Positions 15,119 to 23,493 of a DNA stretch of 64,000 bases are shown in pieces. Made by a program: the position numbers and the translations under genes. Each line of letters starts with the position of its first letter. Position 1 is the first letter of the stretch. The stretch is from an uncultured bacterium (GTDB lineage: Bacteria > Bacteroidota > Bacteroidia > Bacteroidales > Muribaculaceae): positions 1-64,000 of the forward strand of contig CAJMMT010000007.1 in the NCBI GenBank assembly GCA_905214715.1. Direction: 5' to 3'. The notes below the pieces were generated by a model, which did not search any database, was not told where the DNA came from, and was given only the letters and a program-made list of their open reading frames with translations.

Positions 15119-15282
15119 CATCTGTCTTGGAAAACATAACGAACACATATATATATTAGTTCGACTATGTCGGCATATCTCCCGAGAACAAAGAACTCAT
15201 CAAGCGGAACGAAGGGAATTGCAGGAATAAATGTAAAAATACCAAGATTTTACTATCGGTTAAATTTGAATGGCACGGCAGG

Positions 15283-17679
15283 TCAGAAAGAAAAGTGGAG
15301 CGAAGCGCGAAGACCTGAATTCGGAGCGCCGGGAGTGTCGCGATAAGTCAGACGCCACACGTAATCCAACCTGAAAATTCGCGCTATATTATCTATCCCG
15401 GCTCCTATCTCAAGATAGGGACGTCCGTGCATCTGTCTGCACAGCGCGTCGGCAGGGAAACTGTACAATTCCGGATTACGGGCCGGGTCGTTTTTAGCAG
15501 AAAGTCCCCCGAGATAACCTTTGAATGTGATCACTTCGCGAAGCTTAAGTTTTTTTATCAAAGGTATACGGTTGAAAATAAGTCCGTTCATCCAATAGGT
15601 CATATCGAGCGACACATATTTGTCCGCGGCAAACTCCATAGGGTTAAGCAGAGAGAATGTCTCTCGCTGAAGTGTATAACTCACATTGGCATTGGCCCAC
15701 AGCAGTGATGTATACGGTACCGCATTCCACAATATGCCTCCCTTGGCAAGCACATCGAGATAACCGAACGACGAGAACCATATACGCTTGAACGCCGAAG
15801 CCTCGGTGCGGTTTATGCCGAACGGAGCCCCGAACAATCCTTTCGGACCATATTCATGCGTCAGCGTAAAAATCGGAGCGTCCATGTTGATGGGAGCGCG
15901 GTTATACACACCCTGGGTGAACACCTCTCCCGGAGCGTAGCGCAGCGACACCTTGAACGAACTCTGAGAGAACCGCGAAGCGAATGACCCGTCGCTTTTA
16001 CGGAACTCCACCCAGGGAGTTGCCTCCTGTATTTCGTGACGCAACTGCAATCCGAAACTGAAATTGTTTTCAAGTTCAAGATTATATTCGGCAACCGACA
16101 ACCGTCTGTAAGTGACGAGTATGCTCTTCATACGCGCTATAGACAGGAAGATAGCGTCGGAAGCCGTCTGAACATAATTCTGACCTATTTTGAAAACGTC
16201 ATACTCATGACTCAGTCTTATCGAGTTGACAGGGAACTCGCGCGAGTGGCGTTTCTTAGCGTTAAACGAATACTCACCTTCAAGACGATACTTTAATTTA
16301 CGGTCTTTGAAACCATACGCCAGATACCCGCGTCCGAACCAATGAGGGTTCAACGCGGCTGTGGTAACCCCGCCGAGTCTCAGACGAAGGCCCTGCACAT
16401 CGCCAAACGATATGGAGGAAAGCACCGGTCCTATGTCAAATTTGCTCGGCTTGCCGTGAAGCGACGTACCCACATACCCTTTGGCTGCTATCCTGATAAG
16501 TTTCTCGCCTATGTAGAACACCGGATTGGCGCGCATATGTTTCAACATCCGGTCCATTTTCACCTCCTGCCGAGTGAGAGCCAACGGACGGTTGTCATGC
16601 CAGAAAACGGAATCACGCTCTTCCGATCCGGGCATCTGTATGTTGAATGCCATACGGTCGTAATACTCTTCCATATCTTCGCGTGGAGAGTACGAAAATT
16701 TATTGTATGTTGAAAGTCTGCGTCCGTAGAAACTCGGTGTCCCCGGTATTAGCTGCAGTTCGAGACTCATATCGTCAAGCACCTTGTGGCGTTTGCCTAT
16801 GGAGTCTCTCTCGAACACCTGAGTTATGAAAATATTGTCTACGAAATTCAGATTCAGCACCCGGGGCACCCTCATAGTTACCTTCTTGATGAAACATGCG
16901 CTGTCGGCCACATCCACATAAAGCTTACCGTTGAAACTGAACGACTCGGGATTCTTCGGGGAAAAGGATAGTTCCACGCACCTCAGACCATCCACATCGA
17001 GAGTATCGGTTATGAAGAACTTGTAATAGTCGGCGGCGATATTGGACAGGGGACTTACAAAACGATTTTGCATTAAGGCAATATCGTTCGAGTATATATT
17101 TATTTCACGCAATGCGTCGTCGAGCATCTTACGTATGTTCTGTTGCTCGAACGCTTCGTCGATACCTACGCTCCTCACGCCGCGTTCAACCTGCTTGCGG
17201 GCTCGTGGAGAGTCTCTCCATATTACGGTCGAGAGTTTCTCTTTGAGCGACAGATTCAATATCTGTTTCCCCGTCTGCGGCGCAGTATCGGTATATTCAT
17301 TAAGAAAAGACCATTTCCCTTTGGCTTTGCCGAATTCCGCTTCGAAATCGTTCAATCCAAGCACTATCTTGTCGTACTTGTCATAGCTGTACCATGGCTC
17401 ACCCTCGGGATTCCCGAGATGATTCGAATGCCTTATGCGCTGCATAAGGTCTACCGCGAGATTGTTTTTCTTAGAGTATTTTTCCTTCTTCGGGCGCACC
17501 ACCACCTCCTGTAGTTCCGCATCCTTACGGGTAAATACCGTCGTGTCAACTTCCACGACTTTCTTTTGCCTACGCTGGGCAGCCTCCGATTCCGCAGGGC
17601 ACAGCGAGAGCACGGCCACCATGATGGTAAACAGCCGCAAGAGTCGGTGAAATGGAGTTTGGAAGGAAAACAGTTTCAT
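15283..17679 (-). CDS. DUF5686 outer-membrane protein
   Basis: This 798-residue protein has a signal peptide (residues about 1-33, ending SEAA). A soluble region includes LQEVVVRPKKEKYSKKNNLAV, the remainder of a carboxypeptidase-regulatory plug junction, and AVDLMQRI with conserved DUF5686 segments (YDKYDKIVLGLNDF). A C-terminal half of amphipathic strands ending in F (LRASLHFSF) is typical of an outer-membrane barrel. Its role in Bacteroidetes is unknown. The usual N-terminal beta-sandwich of longer family members is short or missing. It is followed by no co-directional gene; a CYTH gene lies upstream, 57 bp away. Confidence 0.85.
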   Translation of the reverse strand: MKLFSFQTPFHRLLRLFTIMVAVLSLCPAESEAAQRRQKKVVEVDTTVFTRKDAELQEVVVRPKKEKYSKKNNLAVDLMQRIRHSNHLGNPEGEPWYSYDKYDKIVLGLNDFEAEFGKAKGKWSFLNEYTDTAPQTGKQILNLSLKEKLSTVIWRDSPRARKQVERGVRSVGIDEAFEQQNIRKMLDDALREINIYSNDIALMQNRFVSPLSNIAADYYKFFITDTLDVDGLRCVELSFSPKNPESFSFNGKLYVDVADSACFIKKVTMRVPRVLNLNFVDNIFITQVFERDSIGKRHKVLDDMSLELQLIPGTPSFYGRRLSTYNKFSYSPREDMEEYYDRMAFNIQMPGSEERDSVFWHDNRPLALTRQEVKMDRMLKHMRANPVFYIGEKLIRIAAKGYVGTSLHGKPSKFDIGPVLSSISFGDVQGLRLRLGGVTTAALNPHWFGRGYLAYGFKDRKLKYRLEGEYSFNAKKRHSREFPVNSIRLSHEYDVFKIGQNYVQTASDAIFLSIARMKSILVTYRRLSVAEYNLELENNFSFGLQLRHEIQEATPWVEFRKSDGSFASRFSQSSFKVSLRYAPGEVFTQGVYNRAPINMDAPIFTLTHEYGPKGLFGAPFGINRTEASAFKRIWFSSFGYLDVLAKGGILWNAVPYTSLLWANANVSYTLQRETFSLLNPMEFAADKYVSLDMTYWMNGLIFNRIPLIKKLKLREVITFKGYLGGLSAKNDPARNPELYSFPADALCRQMHGRPYLEIGAGIDNIARIFRLDYVWRLTYRDTPGAPNSGLRASLHFSF

Positions 17680-17736
17680 TCACTTAATAACGCGATGCAA
17701 TCCCCCTTTAGCGCACTCATACAGTCCGTTTAACTA

Positions 17737-18186
17737 TTATTTGCAAAGCGAGGAGTTGTAATAGCGTGGATCGCCGGTTACCTCGGTACCGATAAAAGAG
17801 GGAACCTCGAATCCCTCATCCACGCTTTCAAGTTCTATTTCCGCCACTACAAGCGGCGCGAGGTCGCCGTGAAACTCATCTATTTCCCATACGTGGCCAT
17901 CACCGGCCCTCACGAGCCACCGACTTTTGTCCAGCACCCGTCCCTCGCAAAGAGAAAGCATCTCTTCCGCATCCCCGGCAGGTATATCATACTCGAATTC
18001 CAAACGCTCTATACCTTTGGTAAGTCCTTTTACGGTTATTTTACCCGAATTGCCGTAGAGCCTTACCCGTACGGTGCGTTCAGGATCGCGATTCAGATAT
18101 CCCTGTTTTATCTCCACCATACTGAATGCCGTGTCCTTATAAGAGGCATCGGCCACAAGATATTTCCTTTCTATTTCTTTTCCCAT
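17737..18186 (-). CDS. CYTH-domain protein (inorganic triphosphatase/adenylate-cyclase-like)
   Basis: This 149-residue, single-domain CYTH protein carries the signature EIERKYL (residues 4-10), with later charged strands RTVRVRLYG and KITVKG and the acidic set EFEYDIP and VAEIELES that line the triphosphate tunnel. Short bacterial CYTH proteins are usually triphosphatases acting on tripolyphosphate or nucleotides; cyclase activity is less likely. It sits upstream of the DUF5686 gene and downstream of a terminator that separates it from the sigma-factor gene. Confidence 0.85.
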   Translation of the reverse strand: MGKEIERKYLVADASYKDTAFSMVEIKQGYLNRDPERTVRVRLYGNSGKITVKGLTKGIERLEFEYDIPAGDAEEMLSLCEGRVLDKSRWLVRAGDGHVWEIDEFHGDLAPLVVAEIELESVDEGFEVPSFIGTEVTGDPRYYNSSLCK

Positions 18187-18199
18187 ACATTATAAACGT

Positions 18200-18227
18200 A
18201 AAAAAAGTCCCCGGGAATGCCGGAGAC
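18200..18227 (-). terminator. Rho-independent terminator of the sigma-factor transcript
   Basis: On the minus strand GTCTCCGG (18227-18220) pairs with CCGGGGAC (18214-18207) with one G-U pair, followed by seven T (18206-18200). It lies 76 nt after the sigma-factor stop and 14 nt before the CYTH start. Confidence 0.8.
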
Positions 18228-18302
18228 CTTATATTTTTAACAATGAAATCTTCTGCCCTCAGGGGTAGGGATTTGAATCCGGGAGCCGGCTATGCGGTGC
18301 CA

Positions 18303-18812
18303 TCAGAATGCATAACCGCTCAGTTGCATGCGCAAACGTTTGCGGGCGAAGAAAATACGGCTCTTTACCGTACCAAGCGGCAGATTCAGTTTCTTGGCGA
18401 TTTCGCTATACTTGTAACCGGCCACATGCATATTGAACGGAATGCGGAAATCATCGGAAAATTCCGACAATGCATTCATTATCTCCTTTACGGCATAAGA
18501 ACCTTCGGGAGTCTCTACGCCTGATTCCTGGGATATGTTGAGATGGTAAAGGTTTTCGGTCTTGTCAACAACAGTAGCCTGCCTTACGGTCTGACGATAA
18601 TTGTTGATGAAGATATTGCGCATTATAGTGAATATCCATCCCTTGAAGTTTGTATTGTCTACAAACTTGCTCTCGTTGTCAAGAGCCTTGAGGGTCGTGT
18701 CCTGCAAAAGATCCTGCGCTTCATCATGGTTATTGGTAAGCTGATATGCGAAGCTGAGAAGGTTGCTTTGGAGACCGATAATACGCTGTTTGAAAGTTTC
18801 AGAAGTTTTCAT
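18303..18812 (-). CDS. ECF-type RNA polymerase sigma factor
   Basis: This 169-residue protein has sigma region 2 (about 12-80; DEAQDLLQDTTLKAL, GWIFTIMRNIFINNYR) and region 4 (about 110-165; FNMHVAGYKYSEIAKKLNLPLGTVKSRIF). It lacks regions 1 and 3, as in the ECF group. No anti-sigma gene is adjacent, and the neighbours are unrelated, so it is not a SusC-linked FecI-type sigma. It resembles the conserved stress-type ECF factor of Bacteroidales. It is expressed alone and ends at the terminator 18227-18200. Confidence 0.9.
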   Translation of the reverse strand: MKTSETFKQRIIGLQSNLLSFAYQLTNNHDEAQDLLQDTTLKALDNESKFVDNTNFKGWIFTIMRNIFINNYRQTVRQATVVDKTENLYHLNISQESGVETPEGSYAVKEIMNALSEFSDDFRIPFNMHVAGYKYSEIAKKLNLPLGTVKSRIFFARKRLRMQLSGYAF

Positions 18813-19059
18813 GTTGTGAGTTGTTTTCGTTCGTGATTACATCAGTATAACGCGACTATTTATGAATAGTTTTAAATTTTAACTCATTTTAAGCCGCAAA
18901 GTCGTATTATCTATATAATACATTATTAATCAACACCATAACACTAATTAAATTAATATTTCACACTGTTTCAATTATATTTCAGAATGTTACATCGATG
19001 TTTCGTATAAATATTTTTACATATTTATACACCAAAACTCCGGGTGGCGAAAGTACAAT
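18813..19059. other. AT-rich intergenic region
   Basis: This region separates the sigma-factor gene start from the terminator of the surface-protein gene. It should contain the sigma-factor promoter, but only a degenerate -7 (CGACTTTG on the minus strand near 18900) is visible. No coding sequence or repeat was seen. Confidence 0.4.
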
Positions 19060-19089
19060 AAAAAAGGCGACGCCCGCGCGGGCGTCGCC
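19060..19089 (-). terminator. Terminator of the beta-helix surface-protein gene
   Basis: GGCGACGCCC (19066-19075) and GGGCGTCGCC (19080-19089) form a perfect 10-bp GC-rich stem with a GCGC loop. On the minus strand it is followed by six T (19065-19060). It lies 26 nt after the stop. Confidence 0.9.
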
Positions 19090-19114
19090 TCCTGATATCT
19101 GTCTTAAAGGGGAT

Positions 19115-21400
19115 TTATCTGTTCCTGATCACAACTTTCCTGCCGCCGATGATATAGATTCCCGCGGGAAGGCTCTTTACATCGCTGCAGATTCTCTCTC
19201 CGTAGAGATTATATATGCGCACGTCATCAGCTTCGGTTGCCTCGAGATCGTCAATACCTGTGGAACTATCCTGCTGCACGCCGAACGTGCCATCGCCGTT
19301 CTCTACAGGCTTATATCCTGATGCGCAATATTCCTCAGCAGGCTTCTCGCTGTAGGTACCCCCCTTGATCTGGATTACTGAGTCGGAACCGGACGTCTTG
19401 AGCGGACCTTCGAAATATCCGTCGGATATATTTGCCACAGAGGGATAAGCGGTGCCGTCCTGGTTAGATACCATAAGAGCTGCCTCGCTGCCGATGAAAT
19501 TGCCGCCATCAACATTGAGCGTACCGCCGGTAGTATAGATATAGAGAGGATAGTTTGCCGTGTAGGTCCCACCCTCTATCGTCACCTGAGAGCCGTTGGA
19601 GGGAGCTATGCATGCTGCACAGAAACCATTTGTCGATGTATTGGTCATTATGCAGTCGGTGAATTTGGCTGTGCTTCCATACACTTCAAACACAGGACCG
19701 CGGTTGGTATTCACTGTCACGCCGTCGAAATTGATCACACTGCTCGCATTAGCCTGGAACACTCCCATATTCTCGAGGGTGCTGTCGTAATTATATGTCC
19801 CCCCCTTGATATTGATTGTAAGCCCCTTATAATCGTATCCGTTGATTATGCTCCGTGCCTGACTGGACTTAAGATTGACATTCACATTGGTGAAATCTAT
19901 CGACTGACCGTCTGCACATAATCTGAACAAGCCAGCGTCATCTATTATACCCTCGAAATCTACATCGGTTGCGGTCAGTTTTGTATTTGCAGAAGTGAGA
20001 CCTTTAGCCGTAAAAGCTACCCAGCCCCAGCAGGAGGTATTGGTGTCGGGAGTGACAATCTTACCAACAGCATCGCCAATGTCGCTCTTCCCGTCAATTG
20101 TAAATTCCCCGCCCGTGATGCAGAAAAGCGCGTTCCCCATTACATTATTTGTTATAGTCTTGCCGTTGAGGTCGAGAGTCACGGATTTATCTATGATACG
20201 GGTTGTCTCGGAGAGATCCTGATCCTTAAACAAGACGATTCTCTGACCATCTTCGACTGCTGCAAATGCATCGGCGAGTGAAGAATAGGAAGTCGTGCCA
20301 ACGAATGCGGCGATGTCGGAAGATGTCGGAGCGGCGATGTAGACAATCTTACCATCGGCATCGGTTGTCTCTACCATCGAACTGTCTTCCGCGACCTCTA
20401 CCTTCGAGCGGTTGTCAACACTGATAGGACCGGTGAATGTGCCGTCCGCCACAGTTACTACCGACTCATATGCGGCATTCTCCTTATTGTCTGCCTTGAT
20501 GGAAGCGATGTTACCGTTGAACTCACCGCCCTCTACATCGATCGAGCCACCGGAATTATATATATAGAGAGGATAGTTTGCCGTGTATGTGCCGCCGTTG
20601 ACAGTAAGTTTCGCACCGTTGGAAGAAGCCAGACAGCTTGCGAAAAATGAATTCGTAGCTGTGTTGGTCATGTCGCAGTTGGTGAAAGTCGCAGTGGTAT
20701 TCTCTCCGATAACCTCAAATATGGGACCTACCGACGTCGTCACCTTCACACCGTCGAAATTAATATTACTCCCATCGTATGCCTGGAACACGCCTGCGGT
20801 CTGATTCGTGCTGCTGCAGATATATTCTCCGCCTGTGATATTGATGTCAACTGTGCATTGATATCCATTGATGATACTGTAGGCATATCCTCCCGTCAGG
20901 TTGACATTGACATTGTTAAAGTCTATCGACTGTCCGCTGGTGCGGAAAGCGAACAGAGATCCTTGGTCAGTTCCACCCTCGAAAGAGACATCCGAAGCTA
21001 TCAATTTTGCGTCTGCCGATGCCGCATTAGATGCATCACGGAAATCTACAAATCCGTAGGATGACAGATTTGATTCAGGAATGAAAATCTTGCCGTTTTT
21101 GCCGTCGATAGTGAAAGTGACTCCTGAAAGACGGAACATCCTGTTTCCCGTGATTGTACTGGTGATGGTCTTGCCGTTGAGGTCAAGGTTCACCGACTTA
21201 GTGACGGGAATCATCTCGGTGATTTCAAGATCCTTGAGAACGGTTATTGTCTCGCCCTCCTGGGCAGCTGCGAACGCTTCAGCGAGCGTCGGGTAGTCGG
21301 TGCTTCCGATAGAGACCTCTTGTGCGCTGATATTCAGCAAGTTACCCCCCCCCACAATCAGTGTCAGGACAAAAAATCCTTTCTGTAAAAAATTATTCAT
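19115..21400 (-). CDS. Secreted right-handed beta-helix surface protein with internal duplication
   Basis: This 761-residue protein has a signal peptide (about 1-26). Two homologous repeats follow, of about 330 residues each: the first starts IGSTDYPTLAEAFAAAQ near residue 29 and the second FVGTTSYSSLADAFAAVED near 366. Each contains VNLDLNGKTIT-like and VTIEGGTYTANYPLYIY-like strands of a parallel beta-helix. The C-terminus (IYNLYGERI... LPAGIYIIGGRKVVI) is a sorting-type tail. It is probably a surface or secreted carbohydrate-binding protein or adhesin. Codons 16-19 contain a run of nine G in the signal peptide. Gain or loss of one G gives a stop within four codons, so expression may be phase variable. 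Confidence 0.85.
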   Translation of the reverse strand: MNNFLQKGFFVLTLIVGGGNLLNISAQEVSIGSTDYPTLAEAFAAAQEGETITVLKDLEITEMIPVTKSVNLDLNGKTITSTITGNRMFRLSGVTFTIDGKNGKIFIPESNLSSYGFVDFRDASNAASADAKLIASDVSFEGGTDQGSLFAFRTSGQSIDFNNVNVNLTGGYAYSIINGYQCTVDINITGGEYICSSTNQTAGVFQAYDGSNINFDGVKVTTSVGPIFEVIGENTTATFTNCDMTNTATNSFFASCLASSNGAKLTVNGGTYTANYPLYIYNSGGSIDVEGGEFNGNIASIKADNKENAAYESVVTVADGTFTGPISVDNRSKVEVAEDSSMVETTDADGKIVYIAAPTSSDIAAFVGTTSYSSLADAFAAVEDGQRIVLFKDQDLSETTRIIDKSVTLDLNGKTITNNVMGNALFCITGGEFTIDGKSDIGDAVGKIVTPDTNTSCWGWVAFTAKGLTSANTKLTATDVDFEGIIDDAGLFRLCADGQSIDFTNVNVNLKSSQARSIINGYDYKGLTINIKGGTYNYDSTLENMGVFQANASSVINFDGVTVNTNRGPVFEVYGSTAKFTDCIMTNTSTNGFCAACIAPSNGSQVTIEGGTYTANYPLYIYTTGGTLNVDGGNFIGSEAALMVSNQDGTAYPSVANISDGYFEGPLKTSGSDSVIQIKGGTYSEKPAEEYCASGYKPVENGDGTFGVQQDSSTGIDDLEATEADDVRIYNLYGERICSDVKSLPAGIYIIGGRKVVIRNR
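21345..21353 (-). repeat. G9 homopolymer in the signal-peptide coding region
   Basis: Nine consecutive C on the plus strand read as G9 in the coding strand. In the present frame they encode Val-Gly-Gly-Gly-Asn. Ten G would give TAA immediately after the tract, and eight G would give TGA four codons on. Confidence 0.9.
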
Positions 21401-22043
21401 GATTCTAATAAATAAATATAATTATTCTATTAAACAGTATTACAAGGATATTCATTAAAATTGAGCGTAAAATTATACACAAATGTCCGATCCTCCAAAT
21501 TTTCAGGCATATATTTTTATAAGTAAGAGATTTTATAAGTATTATAAGTATTCAGATTTAAACGATAGTAAATGTTTTGAAATCTTTTATACTTCCTGCG
21601 GTTCCTTTTTGGCCGCTTACGGATAGTCGCTCGGTCGGATATGCCTATATTCTCCTTCATCCGCACCGTAATCGTCTCAAAAAATAAACTCGCATCAAGT
21701 ATAGATTAAAATGAACACTTAGAGAGTGTTTGAATTTAACTTCCATTCACCCGAAGAGGATTTTTTGAGATGTTTCCGCAAATTGAGGAGGGCGCGGTGC
21801 GGGCACCGTAACCGACGAAATCTTGGCGTAAACAGCCAAAAAGACCTTCGGGGGATGGAAAGAATTTCCATTCATCTCTCAATTATAAATTCGTGTTAAA
21901 TTCAAACACTCTCTTACTTATCAAAATGAACAGATGCTTTATGCTTCGTCCTGAAAGAAGAGGATGGAAACGCACGAACATTGAGTGATATTAAATGTTG
22001 TTAAGATAATTATAATTGCAATCGGATAAATTCCACGTAAACT
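21401..22043. other. Long intergenic region between divergent genes, hosting a MITE-like element
   Basis: The MITE-like element spans 21721-21914. The rest is AT-rich and without a convincing gene. Promoters of both flanking genes should be here. A one-mismatch -7 (TATAATTG) lies near 22009-22016 for the plus-strand porin gene. None was found for the minus-strand surface protein. Confidence 0.5.
21708..21932. mobile_element. MITE-like element with 20-bp terminal inverted repeats
   Basis: AGAGAGTGTTTGAATTTAAC (21721-21740) is an exact inverse match to 21895-21914, enclosing 154 bp without a gene. The 10-bp direct repeat AAAATGAACA lies on each side (21708-21717 and 21923-21932), 3 and 8 bp outside the inverted repeats, and may mark a target duplication. 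Part of the interior recurs at 27033-27064. It encodes no transposase, so movement would need one in trans. Confidence 0.65.
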
Positions 22044-23471
22044 ATGAGAAGCATATCGTTGTATCTTGACAGGCGCGAGTATCGGAACCGCGTTATTTCA
22101 ATCGCATTAGCGGCATTGTCCGCTCTTATGATGTCCTTATCCGCAATGGCGGCCGACACGCCGGAACCTTCGGGAGTAGGGAGCGACATAAATATCTCTA
22201 AAGAGATGAGAAATCGAGGCGACTCAGTGAGGTATCTGAATTCCCGAATACCACATATCGAATCGGTGCTGCAGAACGTGAAAGTCATTTCCGTAGGTGG
22301 CGCGGGCCCATCGGCCATCAACGACTCTGTAAGAGAACTTATGATGAAATTCTATGAAAACCAATACCGACACTTTCAAGATCCGGAAGCTCCTTATTTT
22401 ATGTTCATGAGCAAGGATGCCAACATGGCATTCGGCGTAGGAGGTTCGATAAAGCTACACGGATGGTTCGATTGGAACGGAACCATGAGCGGTTCCGATT
22501 TCATTCCTTACGAAATCGCGATACCCAAAGATCCGGCCAACATGAGACATCTCGGGGCATCGGCTTCTGAAAGTTCCTTGTTTTTTACATTGTTAGGCAA
22601 AAACAAAAGACTCGGCAACTATCAGGGTTATCTGCAGGTGAATTTCGGCGGTTCAGGCAATGGTTGCAAACTGAAAAAAGCATATATCATTCTTGAAGAC
22701 TGGACAGCCGGCTACGCTACCTCAACATTCTCCGACCCCGACGCGGAGGCCCCTGTAATCGACGACGGAGACGTTAACGGCAAGGTGGGACGCACCAATA
22801 TGCTTGTCAGATATACAAAGAAGCTTAAACGATGGACCGTAAGCGGAGGGGTGGAGTTTCCGTCATCTTACATTCAGACCGACCGTTTTACTGAAAAAAG
22901 TTCCGACTGGCTTCCCGACATAGTGGCGGCAGGACAATACTCATGGGACAAAGGTCTTAGCCATGTGAAACTGGCTGCAATGCTCCGCTCTTTATCATAT
23001 CGGGATATCGTGGCGGAAAAGAATCACACTGTCGCCGGCTGGGGTGTGATGCTCTCAGGTGTCTTCTCAACCCCTTCACCTATTACATTATACGGAATTG
23101 CGTCGGTAGGAGCGGGGCATGCATCTTATACCAACGACTTGTCGAATGGCAACTATGACCTGATAACAGACCCTACCGCCGACGGTCATCTTTACGCGCC
23201 GTTGTCATACTCGTTTTGTATCGGAGCCAAATATTCCATAAACCGGAATATCATGGCCACCATATCACTGTCTGAACTCAGATTCAATCCGCGTCATACA
23301 CCAGACCCGACGGATTACAAAAGAGGACTGTACGGGGCGGCCAACATAATATGGTATATAACGCCAAGACTTATGCTCGGAGGGGAGTACCTGATAGGGC
23401 AGAGACAAAACTTCAATGGCGACCGCGCCTCGACAAACCGCATAGACGCTCTTCTGCAGCTCAGTTTCTGA
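22044..23471 (+). CDS. DcaP-like outer-membrane porin
   Basis: This 475-residue protein has a long signal peptide (about 1-36, ending AMAA). A coiled or linker segment (about 45-105) is followed by a barrel starting FMFMSKDANMAFGVGGSIKLHGWFD and ending in aromatic-terminated strands (IDALLQLSF), as in DcaP/OprP-like porins. It probably forms a trimeric pore for small anions or dicarboxylates; the substrate is not evident. No operon partner is present; the next gene is convergent, 22 bp away, with no obvious terminator between. Confidence 0.75.
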   Translation: MRSISLYLDRREYRNRVISIALAALSALMMSLSAMAADTPEPSGVGSDINISKEMRNRGDSVRYLNSRIPHIESVLQNVKVISVGGAGPSAINDSVRELMMKFYENQYRHFQDPEAPYFMFMSKDANMAFGVGGSIKLHGWFDWNGTMSGSDFIPYEIAIPKDPANMRHLGASASESSLFFTLLGKNKRLGNYQGYLQVNFGGSGNGCKLKKAYIILEDWTAGYATSTFSDPDAEAPVIDDGDVNGKVGRTNMLVRYTKKLKRWTVSGGVEFPSSYIQTDRFTEKSSDWLPDIVAAGQYSWDKGLSHVKLAAMLRSLSYRDIVAEKNHTVAGWGVMLSGVFSTPSPITLYGIASVGAGHASYTNDLSNGNYDLITDPTADGHLYAPLSYSFCIGAKYSINRNIMATISLSELRFNPRHTPDPTDYKRGLYGAANIIWYITPRLMLGGEYLIGQRQNFNGDRASTNRIDALLQLSF

Positions 23472-23493
23472 AATGCATTATTAATTTGAACAT

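Noticed and set aside
18241..18300. tRNA-like GGATTTGAATCC segment after the sigma-factor gene
   Set aside because: On the minus strand it resembles a T-loop, but the stems do not pair, and no acceptor, D or anticodon arms can be built.
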